Source: Epiperipatus broadwayi (Eukaryota > Onychophora > Udeonychophora > Euonychophora > Peripatidae). From it: 64,000 nt of DNA. The notes beneath the pieces are model-generated. The model did no database searches, was not told the DNA's origin, and was given only the letters and a program-made list of their open reading frames with translations. The DNA lies in the NCBI GenBank assembly GCA_028023455.1, contig JAQFVV010006342.1:2131001-2195000 (forward strand), in the 5' to 3' direction. Shown in pieces: positions 11,154-22,984 of the stretch; position 1 is the first letter of the stretch, and each line of letters opens with the position of its first letter. A program made the translations under genes and the position numbers.

Positions 11154-13403
11154 TTAGATTTATATTTATAGAATACAAAAGAAAAACATTTTCACTTATT
11201 TATTTTAAAATCAAAACGATTTCAAACCCACACTAGCTATTTAAAGCATGCTATAAATCTTTGCAAAGCAGATCAGAAGAATTATAGTTTTATATAATAA
11301 CTTTATGTTCTTAGTTCTTTTTCTTCACACTATGTAAATTATAAATTTTAAATTTTTTTAAGTATGGAGGAAAATAATGATGATGAAGATGTGAACAGTG
11401 ATTTTTTAATAGGTATTTATTATCGATTTTTTTAATATTATTAAACTTAATTCATAATTTCTTATACTGTTATTTTCTATTAATTTTACAATATCTTATA
11501 ACATTTTTAAGTGTGTTTTTATTAATTATCTCCCATATACTGTTTTTATCTCTTTTGATATTTTTTTTTTCTTCACCTTTACTTTGAAATGAAATTATGA
11601 TCACTCACATACTTTTTTCCCCCATCAAAAACTTTTTAAAAAAATCTTTTCTATGAGTATATATGATCAGCTGCATATACTGTTCCATCATCTTGAAGCA
11701 AAATATTACAAATTTCTGTAATAGATCAACTTTGGAACCTTAAAAAATGTCATTTTAAAATTATTAAAAAGGCATTATTATTATTATAAGATTTAATAGG
11801 AAATATGTATATTAAATAAAAAAAATAAATTTTACATATTCCATATAATATTTCATTTTCATACCTATTTCACTATGGTATCTGGAATAATTATCTCAAC
11901 TATGGAATCAGATTTAGTCATGTGACAGAGCATTCAAGAGGAGGATTAAGTCCAACAGTTCTATTTAACCAACCAAATAGAAGTTGCCTATTTTTCCATT
12001 TACCTTGATATTAACTTATATCATTATATTCGTTAAATTTTTTATTATATATATATCTAAAATTATTTATCTTAGCATAGATCTGTTTATACTTTCATTT
12101 TATTAAATGTTTTTCATCCTTAACTATATAAACTTATACCTCACTTAGTGCTGGACCTTTATGTGAGAATTCACATAGCAATCATCATCAATTTGTACCC
12201 ACTACTTTAATAACCATTTATTTGCTATAATGATTGTAAAAAAAAATGATTTTTTTAAAATGCCATTTTGAAAATGGTAGCCAATTTGTAAGATTGATGA
12301 CATCATAGGATAGTGATTTTATATCATTCCAAAGAAAAATGGTGACATTCATGCTAAAAATATACAATACAGAGTTTATTCATTATGCACAGTACAGTTT
12401 ACAATATTTCAGTCTGTAGTATTTGATTAATATACAGTATTTTTTCAAATTTTCGTCCAGTATTCTTGAAAAGTAATCAATATATTTATTAATGACATAT
12501 CTAATGTAAAACTTAATGATAACAAAAATTAAAAAAAAGTACTTCATTCAGGACAATAAGTAATCAAAACCTGTTATTTTACCCAATTTATTGCATGAAA
12601 GTGAAACTTGAGCACCATATAAGCCCAATATAAAGGCATTAGAAAACTTTCATTTGAGGATGCTCTCCATAAAAATTTTTAAATGTAATGGCAAGATCAT
12701 AAAATCAATCATGTTCTTCAACTTGTTGTATGTGGTACAGTCCACTATTATAAAATCACACCTTCAGTGTACTGGATATATATAAACCAAATGAACGATG
12801 CTGGACTTTCTTGAAAAGTGTTTTATGATGAACTTGAGTATGGTTTTCATGGAAAACGTAGACTCCATCTATGTTATGAGGATTACCTCAAAAACATTCT
12901 AAAAAAAATCCAATGCTAATTGTTTTTATTGAAAAAATATGACAGAGCGTAGAATACACTGGAGAGCAACAATTAGACATGGTACTGAAATATTTTAGCA
13001 AAAAATTTTTCTGTTGAAAAAATTAAAAGACAATATTACAAAATATCAAATAAACCGAAAAATTGACTGCATATTCCATATATGAATGTATTTGTGTTCC
13101 ACAGATTAGCATGTATTTTTATCATAAAACTCATTTCTAGAGCAGTTTTTATCTCTTCTTTCTTTCTTTTTTTTTTTGGAAGTTAGAATGACCATACTTG
13201 CTTATGAGTGGCTGTTTGGAATTATTATTATTATTTTAAATCTAATTTAGAGTTTAATTAAAATTATTACATAATTTTTCTGTCAACTAAAAAAGACTGC
13301 AGGAAATTATTGCATTAAACGTATTGATATATTAATAAATTCATTTAACTTTACTAACATATCTTTAAATCGTAATAACATAAATAAACATTTATATATA
13401 TAA
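11154..13403. other. AT-rich stretch, nothing recognised
   Basis: No coding frame of note. The sequence at 12.55-13.05 kb is less AT-biased and might be an old repeat, but I cannot match it to anything in the window. Confidence 0.4.
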
Positions 13404-13563
13404 ACATCATTTTCAACCACTATCAATCCACTGCGCAATGGAGATTCTCTTCAAGTTCAATCTATCTTCTTCGATACCTCTCTTTTCCATTATCACCCCG
13501 GAACAATTTATTTCATCCATATATCTCACATGTGGTCTCTTTCTAGGCCTTTTACAATCTCAT
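13404..13563 (-). mobile_element. RTE-type LINE, 5'-truncated 3' end
   Basis: The minus strand matches the 3' end of the LINE at 24.8-28 kb. It has GAGATTGTAAAAGGCC, then AGAAAGAGACCACATGTGAGA, ATGGATGAAATAA and a TTGAACTTGAAGAGA-like end followed by TGATAGTGGTTGAAAATGATG. It encodes only the last part of the C-terminus. Here the frame runs AGA AAG AGA CCA CAT GTG AGA without the extra two bases found in the long copy, so it preserves the better reading frame at that spot. Confidence 0.8.
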
Positions 13564-15337
13564 ATATATATATATAAACATATATCTACTTTATTATTAA
13601 TATCAATAAAAGTTTTTAATAAAAATGCGATTAATAAGTCTTAAATATATTTTTAAATGAATCTTCTTTTAAATTTGTCAGCATTATTCTATCTAGAGTG
13701 AATCTATTTATCTCTTGCTATAGATGGTTAACTATCACCATAAAATGACTAAGGGAATGACCATTTTAATTACGGACAAAAGTTATATTTTAGAGCTAAT
13801 GATCAGTTGTACGTAGGAGTAAGCAAATACACTTCTTTGAACTCGACAAAATTTCAGAATGTTGACATAAGTTTATAACAATCATCAAGTTAAATTTGTT
13901 TTCAAAAAATATGGTATACACCTTGGTTTTATAGCTGTTCCATGAAAAAAAGACTTTTATTAAAATATTTTCCTCAATGCCTTGACTTCTTGAAGGGCAA
14001 AATATTACAGCCAGGTGTTGATACATACTTCTTTGTCACATTGGAATACTACAGTTAATATTTTTGGCAAATGATTTACCATAAAAAAGTGGACGGACAA
14101 AAAAAAAAAAAAAGACAACACTGGACCGATGATTTTATTTTTTAGGCACTTTGTTTACTTGCGAAAATTCACTGGAATTTAGCTGCTAATGACTAGATAG
14201 GGTCTCGTTAAGCTAACTGTTTCTATGAAACGATGCAGAAATGATCATTTTAGTTCATTATGGAAGACTTTATTGATTAACACTAGTTATTATTTTAGCA
14301 CCAGCTAGACATATTCAACAAGGAACAGGTAAAAGGTAAATTGACAAAGACAATGGGTTAAAACATGAAAGACATTGGTTTAGAAATAATTATGACTAAT
14401 TACCTGAAACAATTATACTTTTATATATACATAATCTATCAGATCAGTGCCATTAGTAGAACCGGAAAAAATTAACAAAAATTAGTTGTTGTTTTTTTCT
14501 TTTTCAAATCACATAAATCGAGTTAAATTCAAAATATAAATAACACTTTTTTTTATTTGAAAAACATAAAATATTTACAGAAATGTATAATTCATAAGAG
14601 AAAGTTAATCTTTTAAGGGACTGGCCTTAACGTAATCAAAAAATGAGGAATAACAAAGTAAACTCAGGTGAGTAAAAATTATTGTATAAAATACAAAGAA
14701 AATGAATATGGAAAAGAAATCGAAGGGAAATCAGCAATGATTTTTTTTTGAGACGTAATTTAGATATAAATATAGAAGTGTGTTTAAAACCAATTTTGAT
14801 ATATATATTGTAACGGTAAATTTTCACTGTATCGCATTTTTATAACAGTTAGAGGGACTTGAACCTGGATACATAATATATAAGATGCTAAATGTTATAA
14901 TATACATAGATCTAATGGATAATATATTCAACGTGTACTGTTAATTTTGGTTCAAATAAATAAATATGAAAATTGAATGATTAATAAAATAAAATTCAAT
15001 TAAAATATATAATAATATTAATCCAATGTGATTATAATGATTTATAATTTAAAAATACAAGTATTCCCAAAAGTATTTTATTTGTTTTTCAATGCGATGC
15101 GATACACTATGATTTCTCCTTTTTCGGAGTCAGGAATCTCTCAGCCAACTAGGCCCTGAGAAATAAAAATGAAGCTCAAAAGCGCAAACTTTCTAAAAAG
15201 AAAGATTACTCTAGGAAAACTTTTAAACAAACGATTATCAACAATTATTTCTGCCATCCCAACATATTCTCCAATGGATTGCATGATTTCTCAGTGCTAA
15301 TATTTGAATTGAGTTACAAATACAGACTATATGTCAA
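13564..15337. other. AT-rich stretch, nothing recognised
   Basis: No supported gene. There is a poly-A run at 14100-14113 and otherwise unremarkable sequence. Confidence 0.4.
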
Positions 15338-15432
15338 GCATTGTAGGCCGAGAGGTAATCGCAGCAACCTTGCAAGCAAGTAGTTGGTTGCAGATGGCTG
15401 TGGGTTCATGTCCCGGTCGATGCTATGACATA
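15338..15432 (+). mobile_element. SINE-2 (tRNA-like) copy
   Basis: A tRNA-like A box GGCCGAGAGGTAATCGCAG (from about 15347) and B box GGGTTCATGTCCC (15402-15414) are followed by GATGCTATGACA. The last block is shared exactly with the minus-strand copy at 40099-40203. The shape resembles a class II (Leu/Ser-like) tRNA. An A-rich end, GGAGAAAAAATAA, follows. Confidence 0.7.
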
Positions 15433-16314
15433 TGGAGAAAAAATAACAGACTATATTAATAATAATAAAAATGTAACAATTTATTAGTAATGAATAACTA
15501 AAATTATTGCACATAAAATATTAAATATCGTAGTAATAAAAGATATTTTAAGTTTAAGGTCTTGTAATATTTTATAATGATAAGATCTTACTACATTAAA
15601 TATTGAAACAGTCACAAATCAGGTTTTTCAGATATTACTCTTAATATTTTACTGTTGTCCTGATTCAGCCCTCCGATGATGGTAGTTCTTTTTCGTGGAC
15701 ACTGATGATATGAGAGACTAATACAGCGGTACTGGTGTTGTTATAAGTGGTATAATATTAGTAGGTCTTAGGTAGTTCAAATAGCATTGTTCTTTTTATT
15801 CTTCACGGCATTATAGAGGATTGCACAGGCTGATTTTGCAAACTTTAGCATTATTTTCTGGATCTGACTGCATTTACCAGGCATTTTGACTGGCCTGGCT
15901 TTTGGTTATCTAGCCCCAGGTGGTAGATAGATTTTTTTAAATAAAATCATCACACTGACTGTTATAACTGGCATATTGAAAAATACTTTTAAAACAGTCA
16001 GAAATTTATGGCTTGTGGTGGAAAAAAAATTAATCAGGGGTTGTTCCTCTCTTCAGCATGAATCATGGCAACACAGCTTCAATAATTGATTGCACTCTAA
16101 TAAAATGTAAAGCAATATGGAATAAAATGCTGGATTCCTAGAATTAAAATAATAATAATAATAATAAGAAGAAGTCAGATGTCACATGACTTATATATAG
16201 CTTGCAATTACCAATATGTAAACTTAAGAGCATGCTAATGCTCTAAACAAGCTTTTTTTTATTATGATAAATGCTACTACAAGAGAAGGCATTCAAATCA
16301 TCTTTATCTTAGAT
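15433..16314. other. No gene recognised
   Basis: 15.65-15.95 kb is less AT-rich than its surroundings and may be an old repeat, but no frame or family is visible. There is a short (AAT)n at about 16147-16165. Confidence 0.4.
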
Positions 16315-16372
16315 TGTCCCCATTCCCAGACCAGTTTCGACCTACGAGTCTCTTCAGTGAGGAGTTGGGACA
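16315..16372 (-). ncRNA. Hammerhead ribozyme, type I, all core bases present
   Basis: Minus strand: outer stem I TGTCCC pairs with GGGACA (16367-16372 with 16315-16320). Inner stem I is CTCA with TGGG (one GU pair). The core is CTGAAGA (16351-16357). Stem II is GACT/GGTC with a CGTA loop, followed by GAAA (16335-16338). A two-base-pair stem III (AC/GT, loop TG) precedes T16330 C16329. All conserved core positions fit, and stem I has an internal loop where tertiary contacts form in natural type I hammerheads. The expected cut is 3' of the C at 16329. Short stem III is typical of animal retroelement hammerheads. The host element is not recognised. Confidence 0.75.
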
Positions 16373-16426
16373 TTAGATTCAAAAAAACCAACTCAAGCTA
16401 AGAATTTATCTAAAAGATAATTCTCA

Positions 16427-16489
16427 AGAAGAAGAAGAAAAAGAAGAAGAAGAAGAAAAATAATAATAATAATGATGATGATGATGATG
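16427..16489. repeat. (AAG)n-(AAT)n-(ATG)n compound microsatellite
   Basis: Successive GAA, TAA and TGA units over about 60 bp. It begins about 55 bp from the hammerhead motif. Confidence 0.9.
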
Positions 16490-18483
16490 TCTAGTTGCTT
16501 GTTTCAGGACTATTTATATCTATTTGATGTTGTTCAAATAGCATGGTTTTCAGATAACATATACATCACCAGCTAGAGAAAATCTAACCTTTCCATTATT
16601 ATAACAACATATTTTTGAAAAATCCATTATTTGTTCTTTTTAAAACATGTTATGGATACAAATTTTATGTACATTATATCAGCTGTATACATAAATAAGT
16701 GAAATAAAAGAAGAAAAAATAGTTTGTCTTTTGTTGACATAGGAAGAAAGAAAAATTCATTGCTGACCTTTACATTTTTAATTATAACTTCTAAAATATT
16801 ATCAATTCCAAAATTTTTAATATTATATTTTGCTTTGCCATCCATTTTTAATAGAAATATGAGAAATTTTATTTAAAACAGAGTTCAGGAAAGGCAAATT
16901 AGAACAGGTTCAAATTTAGATTTTTTATATATAAAAAACTACACAATTCTTTCATGCTTACTTTTCTTTTTTCTTTAAATTGTAATTCACCAGTATGTTT
17001 CTCACATCTTAGAAAATAAATGTATAAATTATGACCAAATGCATAAACTAACTTTTATTTTAATTTTTAAAGCAGTTTACATTTTTATTTTTCTAGAAAC
17101 ATGTATATATTCATACATACACACTTGTCAGTTTTAATTTTTATTAGTCAGTCACTGAGTTTTTATTATATCCCCCCCCCTCCAGCATTGTAGTTTAATC
17201 ATTGTTATAGCTACAATATATAATACTTTGATACTCTTATACCATGAAAAGAATATGGATGTGGCTTTGACCCTGGCATTGTTAAGATAATGTGTGAAGA
17301 AAAGAACTATTGAAAATGGAAAATCAAAGAGGCATAATTTATTACACAAAAGGAACATGTAATGAACCAAAGAGCCAATAACATTCAAATAATAAAAAAA
17401 AGGGTCTCTTAAATTCTTAATGATGTTTTTCATATATATATTATCATTAAATAAAAAAACATAGAATGTTGCCCCTATTAATTTAAATTATTGATAATTA
17501 CAAAGTCTTATATAGATTAAAATGTTTTTTTAAATGTATCTGCATAATAAAACATTAATCTTGATTGTTTATGGAATAATGAGATCTTTAGTTGTGCTAA
17601 GTATACAGGGTATCTCTGAACTACTGCAGCACCATTTCTGAATCAACACGTTATCATAGTTTAACTATTCACCACAAAACTTTCACTAGTATATCTGGAT
17701 CACAAGTTATGACATGAAATGTGAAAGTGTGTTTTTTATCTTCATAGATCATCTTTATTTCTTTCCCTGTCATCATAAAATCTCGAAAACTACTTGAAAC
17801 TGTTTTTGCAACTCATTTGGATTAAGATATAAAACACAATTTGTGATTCAGATATATATTAGTGTCTTAGAATTTTTGTGGTTAATAGCTAAACTATATC
17901 AGTATGTAATACATGCATCGATTTAGGGATGGATCTTCAGGCAATTTGGATAGTGACCCAGTCACTTGTTTATAGGGTTTTACTAAAGCATGTACATAAG
18001 TGAAATAAATTAAATACATATTTTCTGGGTATTTCCAGAAAAGAACATATAGAATCAAATAAATAATTGCTGGTTTATTGCTTAGAAATTCATAAGAAGT
18101 TTGAGCACTGGAAATAACAAACAAAGTCACAATCCATGGAGCCTGAGTCCAAAGTCCATCACTGTATTATACCATGCATAGTGATGAAATATTATTTAGT
18201 AGGAACAGTATTATGAAAAAATTACAGAAAAAAATGCTGAAAATAAAAAGGTATATATAAAGTTGTCCCAAATAATACAAATGAAATACCCCATCCTTAA
18301 AAATTGATAATGAAATAACATCTAAAATGTCACTAATAAATGAATTTGTGCCTAAATAAACAATAATTATAAGAATTCCAATATGTTTAAAATTATATAT
18401 TTAGTAAACCATATTTTTTTGATTCAGCAAATAGTTTTGATAAAGATGAAGTTTGAATGGAGATAAAAAAGATATTAATAATT
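16490..18483. other. AT-rich stretch, nothing recognised
   Basis: No supported gene on either strand. There is a poly-C run at 17173-17182. Confidence 0.4.
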
Positions 18484-18760
18484 ATTACTAATCATTCATT
18501 AAACTAGAGATTATCCACTTAATGAATAATATTTTTATTGTAATTTTCATTACTCCTCTCTTATATAAGATAAGAATTGGATATCCACTTTTAACACTTT
18601 GATATCTGCTCTTAACACCTTGTGGAGGTGTATGATCAAAGACATTGAAAAAGATTTATGATTCCTAAAATGCATATTTAATGCTGAACTATCATTCACC
18701 AGTTGCCCCAGATCACAATCTCTTACACATATCTTTATCATTATTCAGAATATATAGATA
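18484..18760. repeat. Foldback family F4, copy B (half element)
   Basis: It has the family's left outer arm (ATTCATTAAACTAGAGATTATCC), then AATATTTTTATTGTAATTTTC and the AACACCTTGTGGA block. It then runs into a degenerate hammerhead on the minus strand. The matching right arm is missing. Confidence 0.55.
18655..18716 (-). ncRNA. Degenerate hammerhead relic
   Basis: Minus strand: CTGGTGA (18696-18702) stands in place of CTGATGA, and TAAA in place of GAAA. The flanking layout (TGATCTGG before, GGAATCAT after) matches the other copies. Two core bases are changed, so it is a fossil. Confidence 0.35.
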
Positions 18761-18847
18761 CCTAATTGCTACAGTTTAATTGATAAATGTTAAACTTATT
18801 GCCCTCACAACTTTGACACAAACCACTTAATGGAAGTATATTAATAT

Positions 18848-19092
18848 TTTTTCTTAGTCATTCATTAGCCTAGAAATTATCACTCAATGAAAAATATTTC
18901 TGTAGTGTAATTTTCACTACACCATTCTTACACAAGGTAGGGATTAGTTCATATCAGCTTTTAACACCTTGTGGACTGGTATAATCATAAACTTATGGTC
19001 AAAGACATGTAAAAAGATGTATAATCCCCAAGATACACATTTCATGAGAGTGGTGTAATGAAAATTACACTACAGAAATATTCATTACGGCG
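18848..19092. repeat. Foldback family F4, copy C
   Basis: Left arm 18887-18931 (ATTTCTGTAGTGTAATTTTC and following) pairs with right arm 19047-19087 almost perfectly. The interior has TTAACACCTTGTGGA and, at 19022-19052 on the minus strand, the 3' half of a hammerhead: GAAA, a short stem III and TTGGGGAT. The CTGATGA half is lost. Confidence 0.7.
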
Positions 19093-20837
19093 ATAGAAAG
19101 GTTTTCAACATTAGTTTAACTTGTGATACTGGATATATGGGTAACAAACTTCCCAATAGGATTAACCAAATGCATAAAAAGTTTGAAATAAAATAAACAT
19201 ATCTAAATCTACATGTGATGGTGATAAAAGAATAAATGATAATTTGGCATAAAATGTAGTAAACCAGTTAGAGCTTTCAAGAACTTTATGTGATTTGATT
19301 ATGGAAGTAGTTACAAAAAATATTAGAATAAAAAAATTGCAATAATTAAACAAGAATAGAAGATAATTTTGCAGTCTATTTAAATTAAATTTTAAAAAAC
19401 TTGTTTACTGATTTGTTTTAAATGAAAGCTTTATGTAGAAGAAAGGAATAAAGCAAAAAAAATAAATAAAAGAGGGAGGAGGAGAAAGAGAGAGAAACAA
19501 GAGTGTGACTTTAAAAGATGGACACATTGAGGAGATTAGAAAAGATAAATTGGAAGAATAAGGTTGAGAATAATTAAATGAGAAAATTATAAATTGGAAA
19601 GGAACCTGGGTTTTGGAAATATATTTAGATAGAGTGTAATTATAAAGTTATGTGGTTAGTAAAAATTAAAAATGAGAAAAAGATGAACAAAGTTTGTGTG
19701 ATCTGAAAAAAATCTTAAAAATAAAGCAAAGAATAAAAAAAGACTTGAAGATTTTCAAATTGATGTAGTTAATCTGCCTTTGAAATATATCTTATGTTAT
19801 TGATGATGATAATGATGATGATTTTATGATCTAGAATTTATTATTATCTAGAATTTCTTAGGAAATACACACTGAAGTATAGGATTAATTAATGACAAAA
19901 AATTCCACTTTTTTTTCTTTTTCTCTCAATTTATTTCTATAAAAAAAGAGCAGTTTGTTGAAGTGCAATTAATTTTTCATTTTATTTGAAAGATCTTGTA
20001 TATTCTAACATCCAATAATCATAGTGTATTTTCTTTTCTATAATCTTTTCTTTAAATTCAAAATTTCGATTTTCTTTACTTTTTGTTTTGTAGCAATATT
20101 TTTTTACACTAAATTGCAGTAATTTCCAAAATGGTGAAACTATACCATATTTAAATTAGTTATTTTCCCTTGATTTATGTGGCTTGAATGTTCTTTAGAA
20201 ACTCTATCTCCCACTGCATAGCTCTCAAATTCAATGTGACAAATAAAATTTCTCACCCGACTAGTGGCTTCCTACAATGTAAAAGTAATCTAGGAGTTTA
20301 ATTAATCAAAAATTAATTAATAAAAATATAAAATGCTTTAGTTTTATTTATATTGCAATGATTTTTTTTGCATTTATTGAAATATTAATTTAAATATAAA
20401 ACATATACTATTGTTATATTTTAGGAATAAACAGAAGAGAAAATGAAAATAAAGAAAACGTTTTTAACTATTTAAATTATTTAAAACAAAAAGGTATTTT
20501 GGAATACGTTATTTTTTAAAATCCATCATTATGAATAAATAAATTATATATTTTATTTTAAATATTTATAATATTATTTTTAAATTTGTTAGCTTAAACA
20601 TAAAAAAACAACATATATATAAATGTTTTTTTCAATTTTTTTTTTTGGGAATTGAAAAAAAGGATGTACTGATAAAAATAAAAGATATTTACAATATCTG
20701 TCACTACGGTATTAAGTAATAACAAGATTATAAAATATTTTCAATTGTCGTAATGATTTAATAATCAGCTTAAAATTTTAAATATTGCATTATATATAAT
20801 GATATTCTTCTAAACAGAAAATAGCATAGCTTATATG
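19093..20837. other. AT-rich stretch, nothing recognised
   Basis: A purine-rich, A-heavy strand at 19.44-19.75 kb, otherwise featureless. No supported coding frame. Confidence 0.4.
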
Positions 20838-21147
20838 GTACTTACGTATTAGACCTGCTACGCGTGATTACAACAACAAATGTTGAATGTTTCTTTAGTG
20901 GGAGAGACAGGTGTGCGGAGGGTATTTGCGACAGCAAAATGCTATATTAAAAGGTCAAAATTTTAACAATAAGAAAAGTATAAATTTGTACACAAAAATA
21001 ATAAACACATTATGATACTAAATAAAAGCAGGTAGTTGTGGATTTTTAATATGGCATTCTATTGTCCGCAAAATCCCCCTCCATATTGGATAAAGATATG
21101 TCTTTCTGCCATTGTAAACACTGGCAACAGGTCTAATACATAAGCAC
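20838..21147. repeat. MITE-like element with ~110-bp inverted ends
   Basis: The left end GTACTTACGTATTAGACCTG (20838) and the reverse complement of the right end, GTGCTTATGTATTAGACCTG (to 21147), differ at two positions. Pairing continues inward at lower identity to ATTAAAA (20952) and TTTTAAT (21043). The loop is about 90 bp and AT-rich. It is more GC-rich than the flanks and has no coding capacity. Confidence 0.8.
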
Positions 21148-21434
21148 TGATTAGTATATGTACTACTAAAGCAAGTACTACATAAATACTGATTAATACA
21201 AAATTTATTTCAAACTTTATGGAAAATTATGCTTAAATATGCTTTTTTTACAATCCGGTGGATCTTGAGTGAAAAGTCAGTGATAATTTATTCAAATTGT
21301 AATGGTTGGATAATTTTGTATTAAAGCACAGGTTACTTGCTTCCAGTTTTTTTAACAATGCATTTTAAAAAAGATTTGGAAGGTTATCTTTACTAAATTC
21401 GTGTCTTAAACACTAGTTTAGAATGTTATATAAT

Positions 21435-21850
21435 ATATGCATCCTCATTTAGTGGCATTCATGATGTGGTTAAGTGGTATTCTCTGGTGCTCAAGATCCA
21501 TGCATCATTTTCCAGCTGTGTAGCTTCCAGCATTCACTGCTTATGAACTCTTGTGCAATAAAGCCATTTGTTTACTTATTTATTTTCATTTTTCTAATTG
21601 AGTTACATTTCTTTAATTAACTTTTGTGAAAAATAAAATTGTGTTCCTTTTACAGATCAAATATAATGTATTAGTCAGATTGCTTATAGCCTAACAACCA
21701 TAAGTAAATATACTTTAGCCATCTGACATTGTTTAGTGCAGAAGTACTGTCAGACTTAGTAGTATATGGTCCTCAGACTGATTCCAGTTTTGACACTTTT
21801 AGTGCTCAAACTTCTTATAAACTTCTGAGGAATAAAGCCGTTCAATTGTT
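21435..21850 (+). mobile_element. SINE-3-like copies (two, degenerate)
   Basis: Two stretches share a TTAGTGG/TTAGTAG tRNA-A-box-like start and an end of the form CTTATGAACT...AATAAAGCC (about 21540-21567 and 21812-21840). A third relative lies at 55722-55832. The tRNA-like part is weak, so the family is tentative. Confidence 0.35.
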
Positions 21851-22827
21851 TTAGAGAAATTGTATTATATAATATGCAAATGTCAAAAATGCTTACTGTA
21901 TGAAACTTGTAAACTGTTTGTACATCACTACCCCTACTGACCCAGATCAAGTTTCACATCTAAATTAGTCCCTATTTTGGCACTTAACCCCTTTACCTAA
22001 AGCTACGATCAATGTACTTCTTTCCCTTTTGATTCTCTTTAATGTAAATATTCATAGGAATAAAGTTCTTTTGAAAGAGAAATGTCAAAAATGTTTATAA
22101 GTTAACATGAAGAGTTCCAAATTAGCATTTGTTATATAGAAAAAAAGTTAAACAGAACCAGGATTTTATTGGATAATTTTAATGCACATGTATTAGGTTT
22201 CATATTAATCTTTGTGATGATTAATGCATTGTAACAGTAACAGGTAAATCATTCTTTATGTATAAGAATGATACACCCCTTGACAGTTATCAAAACAGAT
22301 ATTTGTTTAGAGAAGTTGATAAGATTTAATTTTAAAGGATTAATTTTAAAGTCCATTAATCAATTGTCAATATGAGCATGGAGATTTAGGTATTGACACC
22401 TCTGGTTCACTTGAAAGGCAAAAATTGTCCACAAAATGTATGTGTAGTAAAAAAAGGGGGTCTGAGTTTTTGTGCTGATGGAGGGATGCAATAGAGCAGA
22501 ATTGAAAAATGCATTGATAAAAGTCAAAAAAAGTGAAAATATTTACATTTAAGCTATAAGATAAAAAACGTATTTTAACATATCTTGCATTAATAAACAG
22601 AAATAAAAGATTATTATAATTGATTGTTGCAAACTCATTTTATACCCCAATGATAAACTTTCCTAAATTACAGAATTCTCTAAATCAATTTCACAATTCA
22701 ATAAAGCTGACCAATTAAACATATAGCCTCTGACCCAAAGGCATCAATCATATAAATAGATCAGTAAATCTGATCATTCAAGTAAGATAGAGATTGGTTA
22801 GAAATCTTAGATTTACTTGAGAAAGAA
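21851..22827. other. No gene recognised
   Basis: A further AATAAAG end like SINE-3 lies near 22059-22065. Otherwise nothing is seen. Confidence 0.35.
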
Positions 22828-22984
22828 ATGAATGCAAAATTACTAAGTCATATTCAGAATAATGCTTCACAGGTTCATAATTATTGTGACATTAATGACA
22901 TTGCCCACTATTTTCCGAGAGCAGTATGCATTCATCTTCGAAGTGAGAAGCTATTGGAAGCAGCAAGTATGAGTTTTCACAAGG
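22828..22984 (+). CDS. Possible coding exon ending at a splice donor
   Basis: ATG at 22828 opens a frame of 62 codons. Codon 52 is followed by CACAAG|GTAAGAAAA, a near-ideal splice donor at 22985. The peptide is well mixed, with stretches such as NYCDINDIAHYFPRAVCIH and LRSEKLLEAASMSFHK, and is not repeat-derived. The frame is also open for about 12 codons upstream of the ATG before a TAA. I do not recognise the product, and no partner exon is evident within several kilobases. It could be a first exon of a host gene or chance. Confidence 0.3.

Noticed and set aside
15338-15432. Functional tRNA gene
   Set aside because: A and B boxes are recognisable, but the arms do not form a clean cloverleaf and the sequence exists as a dispersed repeat with an A-rich end.
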